From Symsagittifera roscoffensis (taxonomy: Eukaryota; Xenacoelomorpha; Acoela; Convolutidae), in contig NC_087064.1 in the NCBI RefSeq assembly GCF_963678635.1, positions 77,327,620-77,389,619 on the forward strand: a DNA stretch of 62,000 nucleotides, written 5' to 3'. This document shows, one piece after another, positions 18,151-29,076 of this stretch. Position 1 is the stretch's first letter, and the number at the start of each line of letters is the position of its first letter. The translations under genes and the position numbers were made by a program. The notes under the pieces are model-generated. The model did not search any database, was not told the DNA's origin, and saw only the letters and a program-made list of their open reading frames with translations.

Positions 18151-18560
18151 TGGAACCTGATCTAAACTACATTTTATGATTGGATAAATTAGATATTTTA
18201 CCAATGTAAAGTATTTAATATTAACCAATCATGATCCATCTAACTAACAACCCACTTATTTGTAAGTGCTGAAGTTACTTGTAATTTCAGCACCAGAGAG
18301 ATTTGAATTTAACTTAGAAATTAGTTGGACTCTCCCGAGCACTTCAGCAGCCGCAATAAACCAGTATACCCTAGATCTATTGAGCCTAGCAGAGACTAGT
18401 TAAACAACCTGAGACTAGATAGTATAAGAGTAAGATTAGGATCGGTATTAGACTAAGAAGTTGCACGAATCTATCCGGCCGAAAATAAGATAGCGTGACG
18501 AGCAGACGGTGTACCCTATCCGAAATTACTCTATGAGTTATACACTCCAGTCCTAACTCA
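18151..18560 (+). repeat. 3' LTR of element 1 (410 bp)
   Basis: Starts TGGAACC and ends TAACTCA (TG...CA). It matches both LTRs of element 2. It contains a strong hairpin at 18266-18293, an AATAAA hexamer near 18354 and a TATAAG motif in the second half. The downstream flank begins TAAGGG; the target duplication cannot be checked because the 5' flank is outside the window. Confidence 0.93.
18266..18293 (+). other. LTR hairpin
   Basis: GTGCTGAA/TTTCAGCAC arms pair over about 13 bp with a TT loop. The stem is perfect in the 3' LTR of element 2 (49306-49333); here one pair is a G-T wobble. If transcribed as part of R it would sit near RNA ends, like a TAR element. Confidence 0.6.
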
Positions 18561-18859
18561 TAAGGGAAAATACATACTTTTCTTATGTTTTTTAAGGCAG
18601 AAAAATGCTCTTGAATGTTACGCGGCGACTTATTTTAAATATTTTTTTATTGTAACCAAGTAGTGAGGCGAGTGAGCCGAATTTTTGTAGACTCTGTATC
18701 CATTTTTGAATTTTTGTATCCACGAGATAGACGGGAACGTGGAAAGTTCAGAGCTTTCCGCAAACTCCTTACATACTCTTAGTGGATAAATTCTGATTTT
18801 TCCTAAGCTGCTTTCAGATGGTTCCAACCGACACATGAGCGGACGGTGGGTAGGAACCT
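18561..18859. other. Intergenic, no feature seen
   Basis: Host DNA between the element 1 LTR and the last SKP1-like exon, which is read from the opposite strand. I see no gene, though the 3' UTR of the SKP1-like gene should lie here. Confidence 0.5.
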
Positions 18860-18988
18860 CTACAGTAGATAACTAGCCTGCTGGACTGACAGTTCCTTGA
18901 GCTGATCAGCCACCACTTCACAACAGAGGTCGAACAGGTCATTGCACTGCACTTGGTAGGCCGCATGCATCAGTTGGAACAGCTGCTC
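18860..18988 (-). CDS. SKP1-like gene, last exon (candidate)
   Basis: Read on the minus strand after a TTTTTAG/GTCAG acceptor (18989 or 18994), this exon encodes EQLFQLMHAAYQVQ, then NDLFDLCCEVVADQLK, and a stop at 18862-18860. The pattern LF-x-L-x-x-AA-Y-x-x-x-x-x-L-x-x-x-C-x-x-VA-x-x is the conserved middle/C-terminal BTB-type part of SKP1, the adaptor that links F-box proteins to cullin in SCF ubiquitin ligases. The product ends 10-15 residues after this helix, so the terminal F-box-binding helices of SKP1 are missing or lie in another exon. It is GC-richer than its surroundings, as expected of coding DNA. Together with 23500-23270 and 24666-24502 it makes a three-exon gene. Confidence 0.65.
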   Translation of the reverse strand, partial: EQLFQLMHAAYQVQCNDLFDLCCEVVADQLKELSVQQASYLL

Positions 18989-18993
18989 CTGAC

Positions 18994-21900
18994 CTAAAAA
19001 CACACCACACACATGAGATTTTTATGAGCCTTTTTTTGGTCTTTATTGCTTTAACAAATCGCATTTTTTAACTTAATGCTTTTATTTTCTCGACCAATTT
19101 TTGGTCTTTTTTGACTTGCGACCGAATTTCTGCGTAATTTGACTTCCAGATGTAATTTTGTTGAGTTTCGATTTTTTTGGGCCGGAAAAAGTGCTCGTTT
19201 TGCTCAACCAAAGAACTATATTTTCGATAATATAAAAAAAACCGAAACAAGATACAATCAAGTTTTCCATGACAACTACGGTTGATAGTTGAGAGCGTGA
19301 GACAATATTTTTTACCGCTTGCAAAACTTACGGCAACCTCGAGTACAGTGTTGAATAAAATTAACTGGCAACACGAGATATTTGGTATACGAAATTTCGT
19401 TATTGCGTTCTGCGACAGCGGTGAACTAAGAAGCTGGTTGCAAGAAAAATTTTCAAAAAACGAACAAAAAATTATTTGAAAAATTTTTGTAGGAAAAGTT
19501 CCTATCTGACCAATTTCTTGTAACAAAACTCACCATCTTACAACTTTCTTAAATGGAAAAGTCCCTATCTTGTAACAATCTTGGAGCCTAATTTTGTAAG
19601 AAGTTGCATTTTTTAAAGAAAATATCCAAGATAGCGACTTTTGGTCAACCCGGAACATTTAGAGTTCAAGCTGTGTATGTAGTAAATTTTAAGCAGAACC
19701 CCCAACAAGGAAGCTCTGTTTGATTTTCTTCTGATCTTTCGTTTTTCATCGTTCGGTCAAAGTTTTGTCATGCTTAACGACGTGTCTCTGGATTCCAGAG
19801 ACCTAAAATACCAACCAAATTGTGCGCTTATTAATTGCCCAGTTTGGCCTCGTAATGTAACTTTTGGAGTAGTATATCGAATTCGCAGTTTTTGCGCATA
19901 AATGATATTAATATATAAAGTGAGGGCAAACCATATTTTTTCAAATCTAGAAACTTTGAACAACAATTTTTGGTAAAAAAACTTTAAATTTAAAAGTTTT
20001 TCATATGTCTGTTGGAGTTTTAAACTTTCTTGTAACAAAAAACTCTTGCGTCTAATGAAAATAACGTAACAATTTTCAGCGAGTACTTCTGCAGTCTTGG
20101 AGCAGCCCAAAATTTTGATTCTCATTCGCTTTTCCCAATCTCTTCTGGCGTCAAATAAGTTTTTGGAGTTTTTGGAAGTGGATCGATCCGAAGTTACATA
20201 AAATGAATGGAATTGCTTTTCTTTCCAGAGGAAAAGTTTTCGGTTTCTAATTTTTGTAAAAATTCCTTAAAAAATGGTTTGGATTTTTGTTTGAAAAATT
20301 ATCGACAGCAAACAATTTTAGAAAATTTCTCTCTTTTTTTCGTAATCCTGGCAGATGTCGTGCAAATATTGGCGCGGTTTTTCAGAAAAAAAAAAAGATT
20401 TGTTTTTAGTACAATATGAATTGGCCTCCGCATCTTCAATACTACTTTTTTATATCCACATTTTTTGTTTCTTTGCTTTTTGTATCGAAAACTGGTAGGT
20501 AATAGTACGTGAAGGCCACCTCTAGTCGTTAAAAAAAATTAACGTCAAGTGAAAAAAAGCCGCCTTTTAAGTATCTATCCAGTAAAACTTGCAATAGTGT
20601 TAAAACAAAGTTCGTATCATAGTGCTAAAATATGAAATTTGATTGGTGAGATTTTAAAATAAAGCGACTCTGCCCAAATCTGATACCTCTCTATCTATAC
20701 TATCTCTTTTATCTTTTTCAATTTTTTTCCAAAAATTTTTCATCTAAATTTTCTTTTTTTTCCATCCAACTTTACTTTAGTCGAATTGGACCGCACCAAA
20801 AACTATAGTATACAATAATAAAAACAGAGGCTTACACTCATATTTGCCTATACTACACCAAAATATAACTCTAGAAAAAACTTATATTTTCGCATCATAA
20901 GTTCTGGAATACTTTTGTGGATGTTTAGCAGATGTATTTGTATCTGATTGCTATTTGGATAGAAAAATGGCCAGTTCATGAGAAGTTAAGAACTTTTCTT
21001 GCTTTGTCCTAAGTAGATCTGTTTTTGCAGCCAAAACTTTAACCAACACTTTTTTGTTTTGGCATATTCATTTGAAACTGGTTAAAAAACTCAAAATGAG
21101 GTATTTAACAATGTAATTCATCGGTTTTTCAAACTCTTAATTATCAGAAAAAGTTAGGTCCCGAAAAATTAGCTCCAAGTTTTAACTTTTTTTCTCGAGA
21201 TTTCCTCAATCGACTTTGTTTGTTTTCTGATCTCTCCCAAAACACTATAGAGATCTTGTTTTGAAAGAATATCTGCGTCGCGGGCAACTTCTTTGACCAA
21301 AGAACAAGTTTTAAAAGACAAAATTGGAAAAATTGCAATTTTTTGGCACGCAATTCTTGTTCAAAAAATTTATTTTGGGCACCTTTAGAAAAACATTTAA
21401 AAATTTATGTCTGCTAAAAATTTATATCATTAAACAATCATGGGTTGAATCAGTAGCAGATATAGGTTTGGGAGGGCGAGGGAAGAGGTGGACGCCCTTC
21501 TTCAATGATTCGACCCCTTACCGACCCAAAGAGTCCTTCCTTTCACTGTTTGTTTTGGGCTATCTGACCGCCAATATCTTTTAATTTTGAGAAAAAAGAA
21601 CCTGTCAAAAAACGATTTTTGGCATCATTTTCCTTAAAGTGTTTAAAAATACGTTTCTTGGCCTGTTTTTTTTTCAAACTTCGACTGCAGCACAGAAAGT
21701 ATGGTCGAAATGAAGTCTTAATTGTGATTTGGAAGAGGTTAGAAAACCAATTTAGTCAACGTTATAAAGTTTTGTTAAAGAAAAATTTCTGCGCACGCCA
21801 ATGCTAAAGAAAAATTTCTGTGCACGCCACTGCTAATTGAATTAGGTTTTTTTCTACGTTACTACCTTTTAATAGGTAACATGGCGAAAGAAGACTAGAC

Positions 21901-22599
21901 AGGTCTTAAAGTAGACAAATAGTACGCTACCCACTCAGAACCGAGATAGGAAAAATCAAATAGTTCAAACCACATTTTTTTCAACACCGAGAAAAAAATT
22001 TGGAGATTTATTAATGTCCTTCATATCCCGACTGAAATGGCGTTTTTATGTTATATTATTCAACTCGCTCAGGTGATTGTTGCTGGTAGCTGATTTTGCG
22101 TGGAAAATAAAAAAAAGAAAAAACTAAACCTCGAATACGAAGTTCCTCTTCATTAGTTATCCCCATTAGGCTGTCCTTTGATTATCAAGAAGAGAGGTTC
22201 GAGGACAGTTTGCTATCTTTTTTTGATTGCTACTCTCACTTTTTGATGTTTTTCTTGCACCTGGTCAATTTGAATCATTTGGAAAACATTCTTTTTTAAA
22301 ATACTTAATTTTTTTAAAACTCATCTTCTCAAGTAAACTTATCTGAAATCCATATAACCACAATTTTGCTTTAGCTCGGCACCAATTATTCTTCCACAAA
22401 GTAATTTAAGTTTTCTGGGTTAAATTATGCGAGCTTTTGTCACTTAGCAGTAATCAGAGCCAAGCTAGATAACTATGCATGCTCGGTTGTTGAAAACTTG
22501 AGTCAAAAGTTTAGCGTAATTCCAATTTTCCTGATGCTATCGAAAACTGCGATTTGCACGCTTTTTATCTAACTTTTATTTCTAAAAGTTGACCTCCGA
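18994..22599. other. Large intron or intergenic DNA of the SKP1-like locus
   Basis: 3.6 kb of AT-rich, homopolymer-rich sequence between exons of the minus-strand gene. Short ORFs are present but none has codon structure or motifs I trust. A 29-bp tandem pair is at 21776-21833. A small GC-rich patch at 21450-21540 could be an unrecognised exon. Confidence 0.4.
21776..21833 (+). repeat. 29-bp tandem duplication
   Basis: The unit starting TAAAGAAAAATTTCTG at 21776-21804 is repeated at 21805-21833 with two substitutions. Confidence 0.8.
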
Positions 22600-23269
22600 T
22601 ATTGTGATCATCTAAATTACCCGGACAAAACGAAAATTAAAACGTGTTTCTCTCAAACTGGGTTGATTATAGACAAAAAATGATGAAGACTAATCTTGCT
22701 TACAACTTTTTAACTTAAGTATAATAGTGCAATTTGTTTTGCAAAATTGGGTCTTTCTGGCCCTTTCTGGCTTTTTTTAATCAATCAAAAAGTACATCAA
22801 ACATATTAGTTCACTTACTGAAAAAACTATAATACTGCAAGCCTCTTATGTAGCTCAACATATTTTAAGAAGAGTATATTTTTCTCAGTTTGTGTACACA
22901 AATTTATTTTCGTTTGATATCTAAAAAGGTTATTATTATTTTTACTATATAAAACACTAATTTCTTTAATAAAAACGTTTTAAAACCTTTTGGATCCATT
23001 TTTGGAGATTACAGCCTTCTTAAAATTTTTTGGGCTATATAAGAGGATTGCAGTTAAAGTGTTTGATCAGAAATTGAACAAATAGGTTGGGGGAAAAATT
23101 TAAGGTCGGAATTTTGCAAAAAAAATTTCGCCATATTAGTTGTAATAAAATTGTAAGCAAGATTGGTCATTTTCATCTTTGTTTAAAATCAACCTAATTT
23201 GAGAAAAACACGTTTCAGTTTTCAAGTTTTATTCGTTTTGTCCGAATGTTTTGTCCGAAATGAGCACTG
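22600..23269 (-). mobile_element. Terminal-inverted-repeat element (MITE-like), unit A copy
   Basis: The right end reads AAATGAGCACTG followed by TA at 23270. Arms of about 100 bases (22618-22720 and 23145-23250) are inverted copies of each other, both containing the CGGACAAAACGA motif. The left tip is decayed. The CAGTGCTC tip and TA flank fit Tc1/mariner-type ends. There is no transposase, so it is non-autonomous. A copy lacking the left arm is at 28569-29075. Confidence 0.65.
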
Positions 23270-23500
23270 TATTAGCTGAGGCAAGTCATTATCTAGGGTG
23301 ACGTTCAAAAAGAAGAATTGACTACCGCTACCCTTGGGCAGCCATCGTTTGTCCTCCGGCTGGTAAATCAGTTGTCTCTTCTCTCTGTTGTATCTATCCT
23401 CGTCTGAGAGAGAGTAGGCTCTGTCTTTGTACCGGGTAGTCCATTCCACCAGACGGTCAAACACATCCCTGTCAGTAATATCTGTCAATTCCACAATGTC
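23270..23500 (-). CDS. SKP1-like gene, middle exon
   Basis: The exon starts at 23500 after a TTTCTTTCAG acceptor, in phase 0 with exon 1. It encodes DIVELTDITDRDVFDRLVEW and then TTRYKDRAYSLSDEDRYN, matching the SKP1 segment in which a Pro/Leu loop is followed by a helix ending in W and a KD-x-x acidic loop. Coding signal persists to about QFFFLN; a GT donor may lie near 23300. Downstream the frame runs into the tip of a MITE (TA at 23270-23271), so the last residues before the frame stop are transposon-derived if not spliced out. Exon 2 of the unit B copy is nearly identical. Confidence 0.7.
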
Positions 23501-24221
23501 CTGAAAGAAAGGTCAAATTATGCCGAAGGTCATCTCATCTAGGCGCTATTATTTTATCCGTATGATTCAAATGTCGGTATCATTTTCATATCCGTATAAT
23601 TCAATTGCCGATATAGTTTTATGTGCAAAATTTATTTGCCGGGCAGAACGAAACATCAGCTGATGTTAGTGCAAAATTTTTTTATCAGATTTATTCAGTT
23701 ACTGGATTGTTTGAAAATCTCGAAACGGATACTTCGATTTGTTTGCATATTCGGAAAACACTTAGAGTATTTTTTGAGTAAGAAACGTTCTAGAAGAGTG
23801 GAATAAGCTATATACAATTTATTCATTTTTTAAAGTACCATAAACGTTTTCCGAATTGTTACCACTGTATACCATGTTTACCAAAGTATACCCTATCATT
23901 TTAATCCTAGCATCAAAAAATGATTGTTTCTTTTCTAGATTTACTATTAAATTGTCGCATTAACGATCAGGCCAAAGACAACTCATCCAATTTGAAATTC
24001 AGATAATTCAGCCAAAAATACAAAGACAAATTAGTCGCAGACAAATCAGCCAGTTTTTCAAAAGGGTTAGATTAAAAAAATTGGAATTGGATTTCATCTC
24101 GGCTTAAGGTCGCCGGTAATAATTTCGTGTATATCCTATTCTCTGTTGACAAGCTCGCAACTCAATGGCACGACTACAGCGGTCACTAATAAAAATTTAA
24201 TTGCAGATGCATAACTGCTGA

Positions 24222-24437
24222 GTTATTTCATGTTTTTTTTCGGGGGGGGGGGGGGTGTTGGTATTCGTTCTAGAGCTGCTGTGTGTTAGTTCATGAGGGC
24301 TGAATGAGGAAAGAAGACTAGGAAACGTTATTTCATGTTTTTTTTCGGGGGGGGGGGGGGGGGTGTGTTGGTATTCGTTCTAGAGCTGCTGTGTGTTAGT
24401 TCATGAGGGCTGAATGAGGAAAGAAGACTAGGAAACG
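24222..24437 (+). repeat. ~105-bp tandem duplication with long poly-G tracts
   Basis: Two adjacent units (24222-24326 and 24327-24437) each carry T(8)C then a run of 13 or more G and end GGAAAC. They differ mainly in G-run length. Unit B has one unit with a shorter G run (about 30036-30133). It lies in the first intron of the SKP1-like gene. Confidence 0.85.
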
Positions 24438-24501
24438 ATATTACCAAGATCTCCCTGTTTATTTATAACTTATAGCACATGTATGATCACGTGACACTCG
24501 C

Positions 24502-24666
24502 CTCAATCTCGCCCGTGTGTGTGTTGTTCTCGTACATGTCCGCGATGAGTCCCCACCTCTGGGCCACATCCTTCTCCAACTGCACCACCTCCCCACACAC
24601 TCTCACCCCCACCACCTTCTTGTTACTTCTACCACTGCTAATACCACTTTTTCCCACCATCGCCAT
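24502..24666 (-). CDS. SKP1-like gene, first coding exon
   Basis: Minus-strand exon from ATG at 24666 (an upstream in-frame ATG is at 24687). It encodes MAMVGKSGISSGRSN, then KKVVGVRVCGEVVQLEKDVA and ends THTGEIE. The second half matches the first beta-strands and helix of SKP1 (short strand, GE-x-x-x-L, then a VA helix). The donor is GAG-GCGAGT, a GC donor; the unit B copy has the canonical GAG-GTGAGT at the same place. Splicing to 23500 keeps phase 0. It is probably the functional copy, because unit B has a stop in this exon. The 24690-24830 segment would be its promoter/5' UTR; no motif is convincing. Confidence 0.7.
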
Positions 24667-24689
24667 CAGCTTCAATCTGTTTTGCACTT

Positions 24690-27113
24690 AAACTATGCCA
24701 GTCGCGAGAAGCTGAAAAAGAAATCATCTCTTCAAATATCCCCCTACCATTTCTGTAACTGGAGTTAACTGGGTTGACTAATCTCCTAAGTTAATTACAG
24801 TTGATTATGTTATTAGTAGAGATGGTTGGATATTCTTCATTAAAACCCATGAGTGTGGTATAGATAATATCGCGGAAAAAATGAAAAGAAAATGAAGCTC
24901 CAAGATGGCAGCTATACTTTAAAAAAAATGTTTGAAAATTAGAAAGAGAGCTGCGGGCTCATGACAACAACCCCTACCCCTCTGAATAGACCAAATAGCA
25001 GCTATAATTTTTTTTGCCATTTGTGAGGAAAACAAAGACTTCCTTCAGCTTGAGATATAATCAAGCACAGTTTAACGCAATGTTTTCCTAAGGTACGCCA
25101 AAACCGAGCTACATTTTTTTTTAGAAATTACGATTTCCGAATTCTAGCTTCCACCATAACTATCACACCGGCTCGCTTCTAATACCTGGATTTCCTAATC
25201 CTAAAACCGAATTTTTTTGTAGATCATTTCTTTTTACAACAACAAAAATTCAGCATTCTAATTCACAAAATTATCACAGAAAACCTGTATGCCGACTTAT
25301 AAATTAATGTAAAATAGAAGATATGCTCAGCTAACATTTTTTTCCGATACCCAAATAATTAATAAGGGAGAGCCTTATTATGCTCAGTGACTGCTGAAAC
25401 TTGCTTGTTATTGATCTCATATTTAATGATTTTGTGCTCTTGTTACATTCACAATCAGTTTTGTAACTGCAAAAACTGAAGCAAATCATAAAGTTTTTCT
25501 TCTCTCTCACTTTCTTGTTATTAATCCTTGCCAAAATAAATGACAAATTTAGGCAGTAAGGCATTTACTTTACTTACATCTAATTTGCCAAATTTTTTTA
25601 CAGATAACTAATTGATGATCTATCTCCCCTTATTCTGACATAAGTGAGAGATAGTTCACGTGGTTCAAACTCTGATTCCTATAATTGGAAACGAAACTAA
25701 CGTTTTGTTATTTAATTTTTAATCTTCTTTTTTTAAAAATTTTTTTGACAATTTTTTTCCGATTAATTTCAGCGTGTTCACATGATATGTATATACTTGT
25801 TCATTCATTACGACGCCAAACTCGGTTTTATAGTTCAATCTGGTTTTGAACACGCGTCTGGATTCAACGGACAAATATTTTGCGTGATTTAGAAAGTTTT
25901 TTCAGTAGATTCCACATACAAGCGATGCTTACACAAAATGCAGACAAGCTCTTTTTTGTCAGTGGATTCCGGAGACAAACGCGTTTTGGCCGTCGACGTG
26001 GATTCGATAAAATGTCGCTGGATTTTATTTATTTAAACTGGATTGCCAAGCCTTTTTTTAAACTGTTTGAACGCATGTGTAAGACCCCTGTTTTTATCAC
26101 CTCATTTACATTTTGTGTAGGAAACGTATCCCCTTCAATTTCGGATGCATTTCTTTTTAATTTAGAATTTAGAGGAAAAAATATATCAGTGAATGAAACA
26201 ATAAAAAGAAACAATATCAATTTTTCCACAAAAGATGCCTAAAGTCCCCTTTCATATCCCCTTTTTTCGCTAATGAGAAAAGTCCTTTCATGTTTGCACC
26301 AAAACCGGGTCAATTTTATTATTTAGCTTAACATAAAAAGAACGTCGAGGAAGCGCCTGACTTGGCACAAAAAAAAGTTTTAAAGTGAAATTTTTTTTTG
26401 TTACGATTCGAAATTTAGTGATAATCGAACAAATTTAGTGATAATTGAACAATGCACAGTCAGAAGTTACAGTTTTGTGTGTGATGATTTTAAATTCCCT
26501 TTTTTATTGAGAAAGTATCTATGATCATCAATCTACAATTAATTCAATTAAGTTTGAGGTGTTGCAACTGGGACTTTTTCGTACGTTTGTCTTAAAGTTT
26601 ATTTGATGGCCGCTGTACATGGAAACACCAAACAGTTAGTCAAATTAAGACATCAAAAACTAAGAAAGTAGAAATTTTTGAAATGAGAGGGAAAGTGAGA
26701 AAAAACAGCAGATTCCAATGAAAAAAATTATAGAGTTTACTTTAGAACTTTATATAAAACTGAACTGTTTGAAAACAAACCTTGCTGTCGTGCATTTTGA
26801 GAAATTTTTGTCAGTTTTCTCCGTTTGAATTTTTGACTGTTTGTTTTTGACTATGCTGCGTTTGAGTCTTTTACAATTTATTTTTGGAAATTTTTAACTA
26901 TTATTTTTTAAAAATCAATTAGACAACTTTCAAACTAGAAAAAAAAACTTTTTATATGTTAAGTAACCAAGTTTTTAAATTGAAGTAAGTGTCGTAGTTT
27001 CACCCTGAGGTATTCATCAACCCAATTCATTCTTACAATAAATTATCGAATTTGTTTTTAAAACTCAGATTCTAAACTAAGATCTTAATTTTCCATTATA
27101 ATTTCATACGGAA
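24690..27113. other. AT-rich host DNA of unit A
   Basis: No supported gene. It contains a single unit of the sequence that is expanded to five copies in unit B (about 26210-26360) and the empty target site of element 2 (25970-25985). A 120-codon ORF at 25880-26242 overlaps this repeat and has no recognisable motif. Confidence 0.5.
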
Positions 27114-27835
27114 AAAAATGATTTAAAATAACAGTAACAAGCATGATTGTAAAATTTAAACTTAAATTGGGTGACGATTGGACAAAAAGTAAAAAAAAAA
27201 ATTGCTTGGAGTTTCACCAAAAAGTGTTTCAAAACTCTGAATCAAAAAAAATTTCAATGAGTCATTTTAGCTCAGTTTCATCAAAAAGTTTTCAGAACCA
27301 AAAAATCTTATTTAGTCATTTTGGCTTTCATCAAATAATCACAATATACGCTAAACTACCGAGTTAATTAATGAGAAAGTTATATCAATAGGAGGCTTCT
27401 ACTCAGCCCAACTGTTTTTTAGAAAACAATGTTCTGGCTGATAGCCAAAAAGGTCATTTCTACTAAATAAAAATTAAAACTTTCGCTTAAAAACAATTTT
27501 CAAAAGTTTTGAGCACAATTGAAGATATTTGACCTTTCTACAACCTTGTTTTATAGTGTATGGGAAGTTTGATATAATTTTCTCATCAGTTAACTGGGTG
27601 AGTTTCAAGACAATTCTTGATTAAATAAAAATAGTCAAATTGACCCATTTTAAGGGTGAAATTTTTGATTGGGAATAACGAAAAATATTTAGTCATAATA
27701 ATTTAAGCTATTTTGGTGAAATTCTTAGCAAACTTTGTTCTGTTCATTTTTTGTCTAAATTAACTTAGCTTGAGAAAAACGCATTTGAAATTTCAAACTT
27801 TCGTCGTTTTGTAAGTATAAATTAAACCAGCACTG
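27114..27835 (+). mobile_element. Tc1-like-ended MITE, unit A copy (left tip lost)
   Basis: The right tip CAGCACTG (27828-27835) is followed by TA. The body is colinear with 51194-51937. The left tip is missing about nine bases. There is no transposase. Confidence 0.6.
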
Positions 27836-28134
27836 TACTAAGTTGGGTCACCTGGTCCAATTGTCATGCAAGATGTTACGCGGATCATAATTTAATTACA
27901 TAAACAGTTTTCCTGAAAATAAGCCTTGTAAAATTATTCATTACACTGCAAACATGGTGCATATCTGTTGGGGGAAACTGTAGAAGGGCCAAAAGCTCTA
28001 ACCTCTTCTTCAATTAACTTGACCAGACAGTTTACGAAACATCTCAAACCGTTCAAAAAGTAAGAAAGTGATATTTTTGCTCTCAAAATGCAAAGATTTT
28101 ATGCTCGATGGCTTTCAAAAGAATTGCACCTTTC

Positions 28135-28213
28135 CCAGTCGTGTTGATTTTCATTTGATGAGTTGTTCCAAAAAAACTCTAGTCCTCGTAGGTTCGATTC
28201 GTTTGACTGCGCC
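28135..28213 (+). tRNA. Degenerate tRNA-Ser-like sequence with an encoded CCA
   Basis: It begins CCAGTCGTG, close to the usual 5' end of animal tRNA-Ser. It has a clean B-box (GGTTCGATTC) and ends GACTGCG-CCA. The acceptor strands mostly pair, but the D arm and T stem do not fold well, so this is not a working gene. The encoded CCA points to a retroposed tRNA, a SINE head, or, read on the minus strand, a primer-binding site (TGGCGCAGTC) next to an LTR. It is absent from the matching place in unit B. Confidence 0.45.
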
Positions 28214-28568
28214 ATGTTAAAAAGTTAGGATAACACTCGTGGTTGATTAAGAGTGGGTAACTTAAACTAAGACTAAGGTTGGGTAAGATTCCTACAATAA
28301 ATTGTAGGCTTTTATTTAAGACTAAATAAAAGACGGTGATAGCTAACTAAAGTAAAAGAGGTTAAAAAGATTGAATTAGTTTTCTGTTGATTTGTTGCAT
28401 ATCACAAAAGATAGTGAACAAATTCCAAGTCTACCAAAAGCCGTTGCGCTTTTGGCAGGTGTATATAAATTAATAATCAACGATCAAGTAAAGCTCAGAC
28501 CATGTAAAGGTCAACGATCAGTATAGCTCAGAGGTTAAACGGTCAAACATTAATAATACTTTTTACAT
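28214..28568 (-). mobile_element. 355-bp segment with inverted TG...CA ends and three hairpins (solo LTR or SINE body)
   Basis: Starts TGTTAAAAAGT and ends ACTTTTTACA, nearly perfect inverted ends. It contains the hairpins CCTACAAT-AA-ATTGTAGG (28291-28308), a 10-bp stem with an AGAC loop (28309-28332) and CCAAAAGC-loop-GCTTTTGG (about 28435-28456). On the minus strand it would be an LTR ending AACA directly before a tRNA-Ser primer-binding site, the same arrangement as element C. It sits exactly at the junction of units A and B. Confidence 0.45.
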
Positions 28569-29075
28569 GGGCCTTTCTGGGCTTTTTTTAGTCAATCAAA
28601 AAGTACCTCAAACATATTAGTTCACTTACTGAAAAAACTATAATACTGCAAGCCTCTTATGTAGCTCAACATATTTTAAGAAGAGTATATTTTTCTCAGT
28701 TTGTATACACAAATTAATTTTCGTTTGATATCGAAAAAGGTTATTATTATTTTTACTATATAAAACACTAATTTCTTTAATAAAAACGTTTTAAAACCTT
28801 TTGGATCCATTTTTGGAGATTACAGCCTTCTTAAAATTTGTTGGGCTACATACGAGAATTGCAGTTAAAGAGTTTGATCAGAAATTGAACAAATAGGTTT
28901 GGGGTAAAATTTTAGGTCGGAATTTTGCAAAAAAAAGTTCGCCATATTGGTTGTAATAAAATTGTAAGCAAGATTGGTCATTTTCATCTTTGTTTAAAAT
29001 CAACCTAATTTGAGAAAAACACGTTTTAGTTTTCAAGTTTTATTCGTTTTGTCCGGATACTTTAAATGAGCACTG
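28569..29075 (-). mobile_element. MITE-like element, unit B copy without left arm
   Basis: Matches 22760-23269 and ends AAATGAGCACTG then TA. The left inverted arm is absent because the unit B boundary falls inside the element. Confidence 0.6.
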
Positions 29076-29076
29076 T

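Larger units (their letters stand above)
1..18560 (+). mobile_element. Giant env-bearing Ty3/gypsy-like LTR retroelement, copy 1 (5' LTR truncated by window edge)
   Basis: Only the last 41 bases of the 5' LTR fall in the window; they match the end of the 3' LTR (18151-18560). The internal region (42-18150) is about 18.1 kb. Order: primer-binding site, 77-aa ORF, structured leader, basic 128-aa ORF, gag, NC-protease-RT-RNase H, integrase, ~0.8 kb spacer, two-helix membrane ORF, Ser/Pro-rich ORF, env-like ORF, 601-aa ORF, ~1.6 kb structured 3' region, polypurine tract, LTR. Protease-RT-RNase H-integrase order with a GPY-type C-terminus is diagnostic of Ty3/gypsy. The size is far above the family norm; giant LTR elements are known (plant Ogre, planarian Burro), but I do not recognise this gene set. 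It is less decayed than copy 2 but has a TGA in gag-pol, an integrase frameshift and a 23-bp duplication. Confidence 0.93.
22600..28125 (+). repeat. Segmental duplication, unit A (~5.5 kb)
   Basis: The segment from within the MITE at ~22752 through the SKP1-like exons 2 and 1 to ~28125 is repeated, in order, as 28569-30944 plus 49601-~52240, with a displaced piece at 52915-53110. Unit A keeps the uninterrupted target site of element 2 at 25970-25985. The boundary given includes the MITE left arm, which unit B lacks. Confidence 0.8.

Noticed and set aside
19068-19526. 152-codon minus-strand ORF
   Set aside because: AT-rich, no motif, no conservation seen, no codon bias like the nearby SKP1-like exons.
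21450-21560. GC-richer patch as a separate exon
   Set aside because: Only a short open stretch with no family motif or clear splice sites.
24479-24768. Plus-strand ORFs over the SKP1-like first exon (and at 30176-30465)
   Set aside because: Antisense of the minus-strand exon, which has splice sites and family motifs.
25880-26242. 120-codon plus-strand ORF
   Set aside because: Overlaps the unit duplicated and rearranged in unit B, where the frame is not kept.
28135-28213. Functional tRNA-Ser gene
   Set aside because: D arm and T stem do not pair properly and CCA is encoded, which eukaryotic nuclear tRNA genes normally lack.
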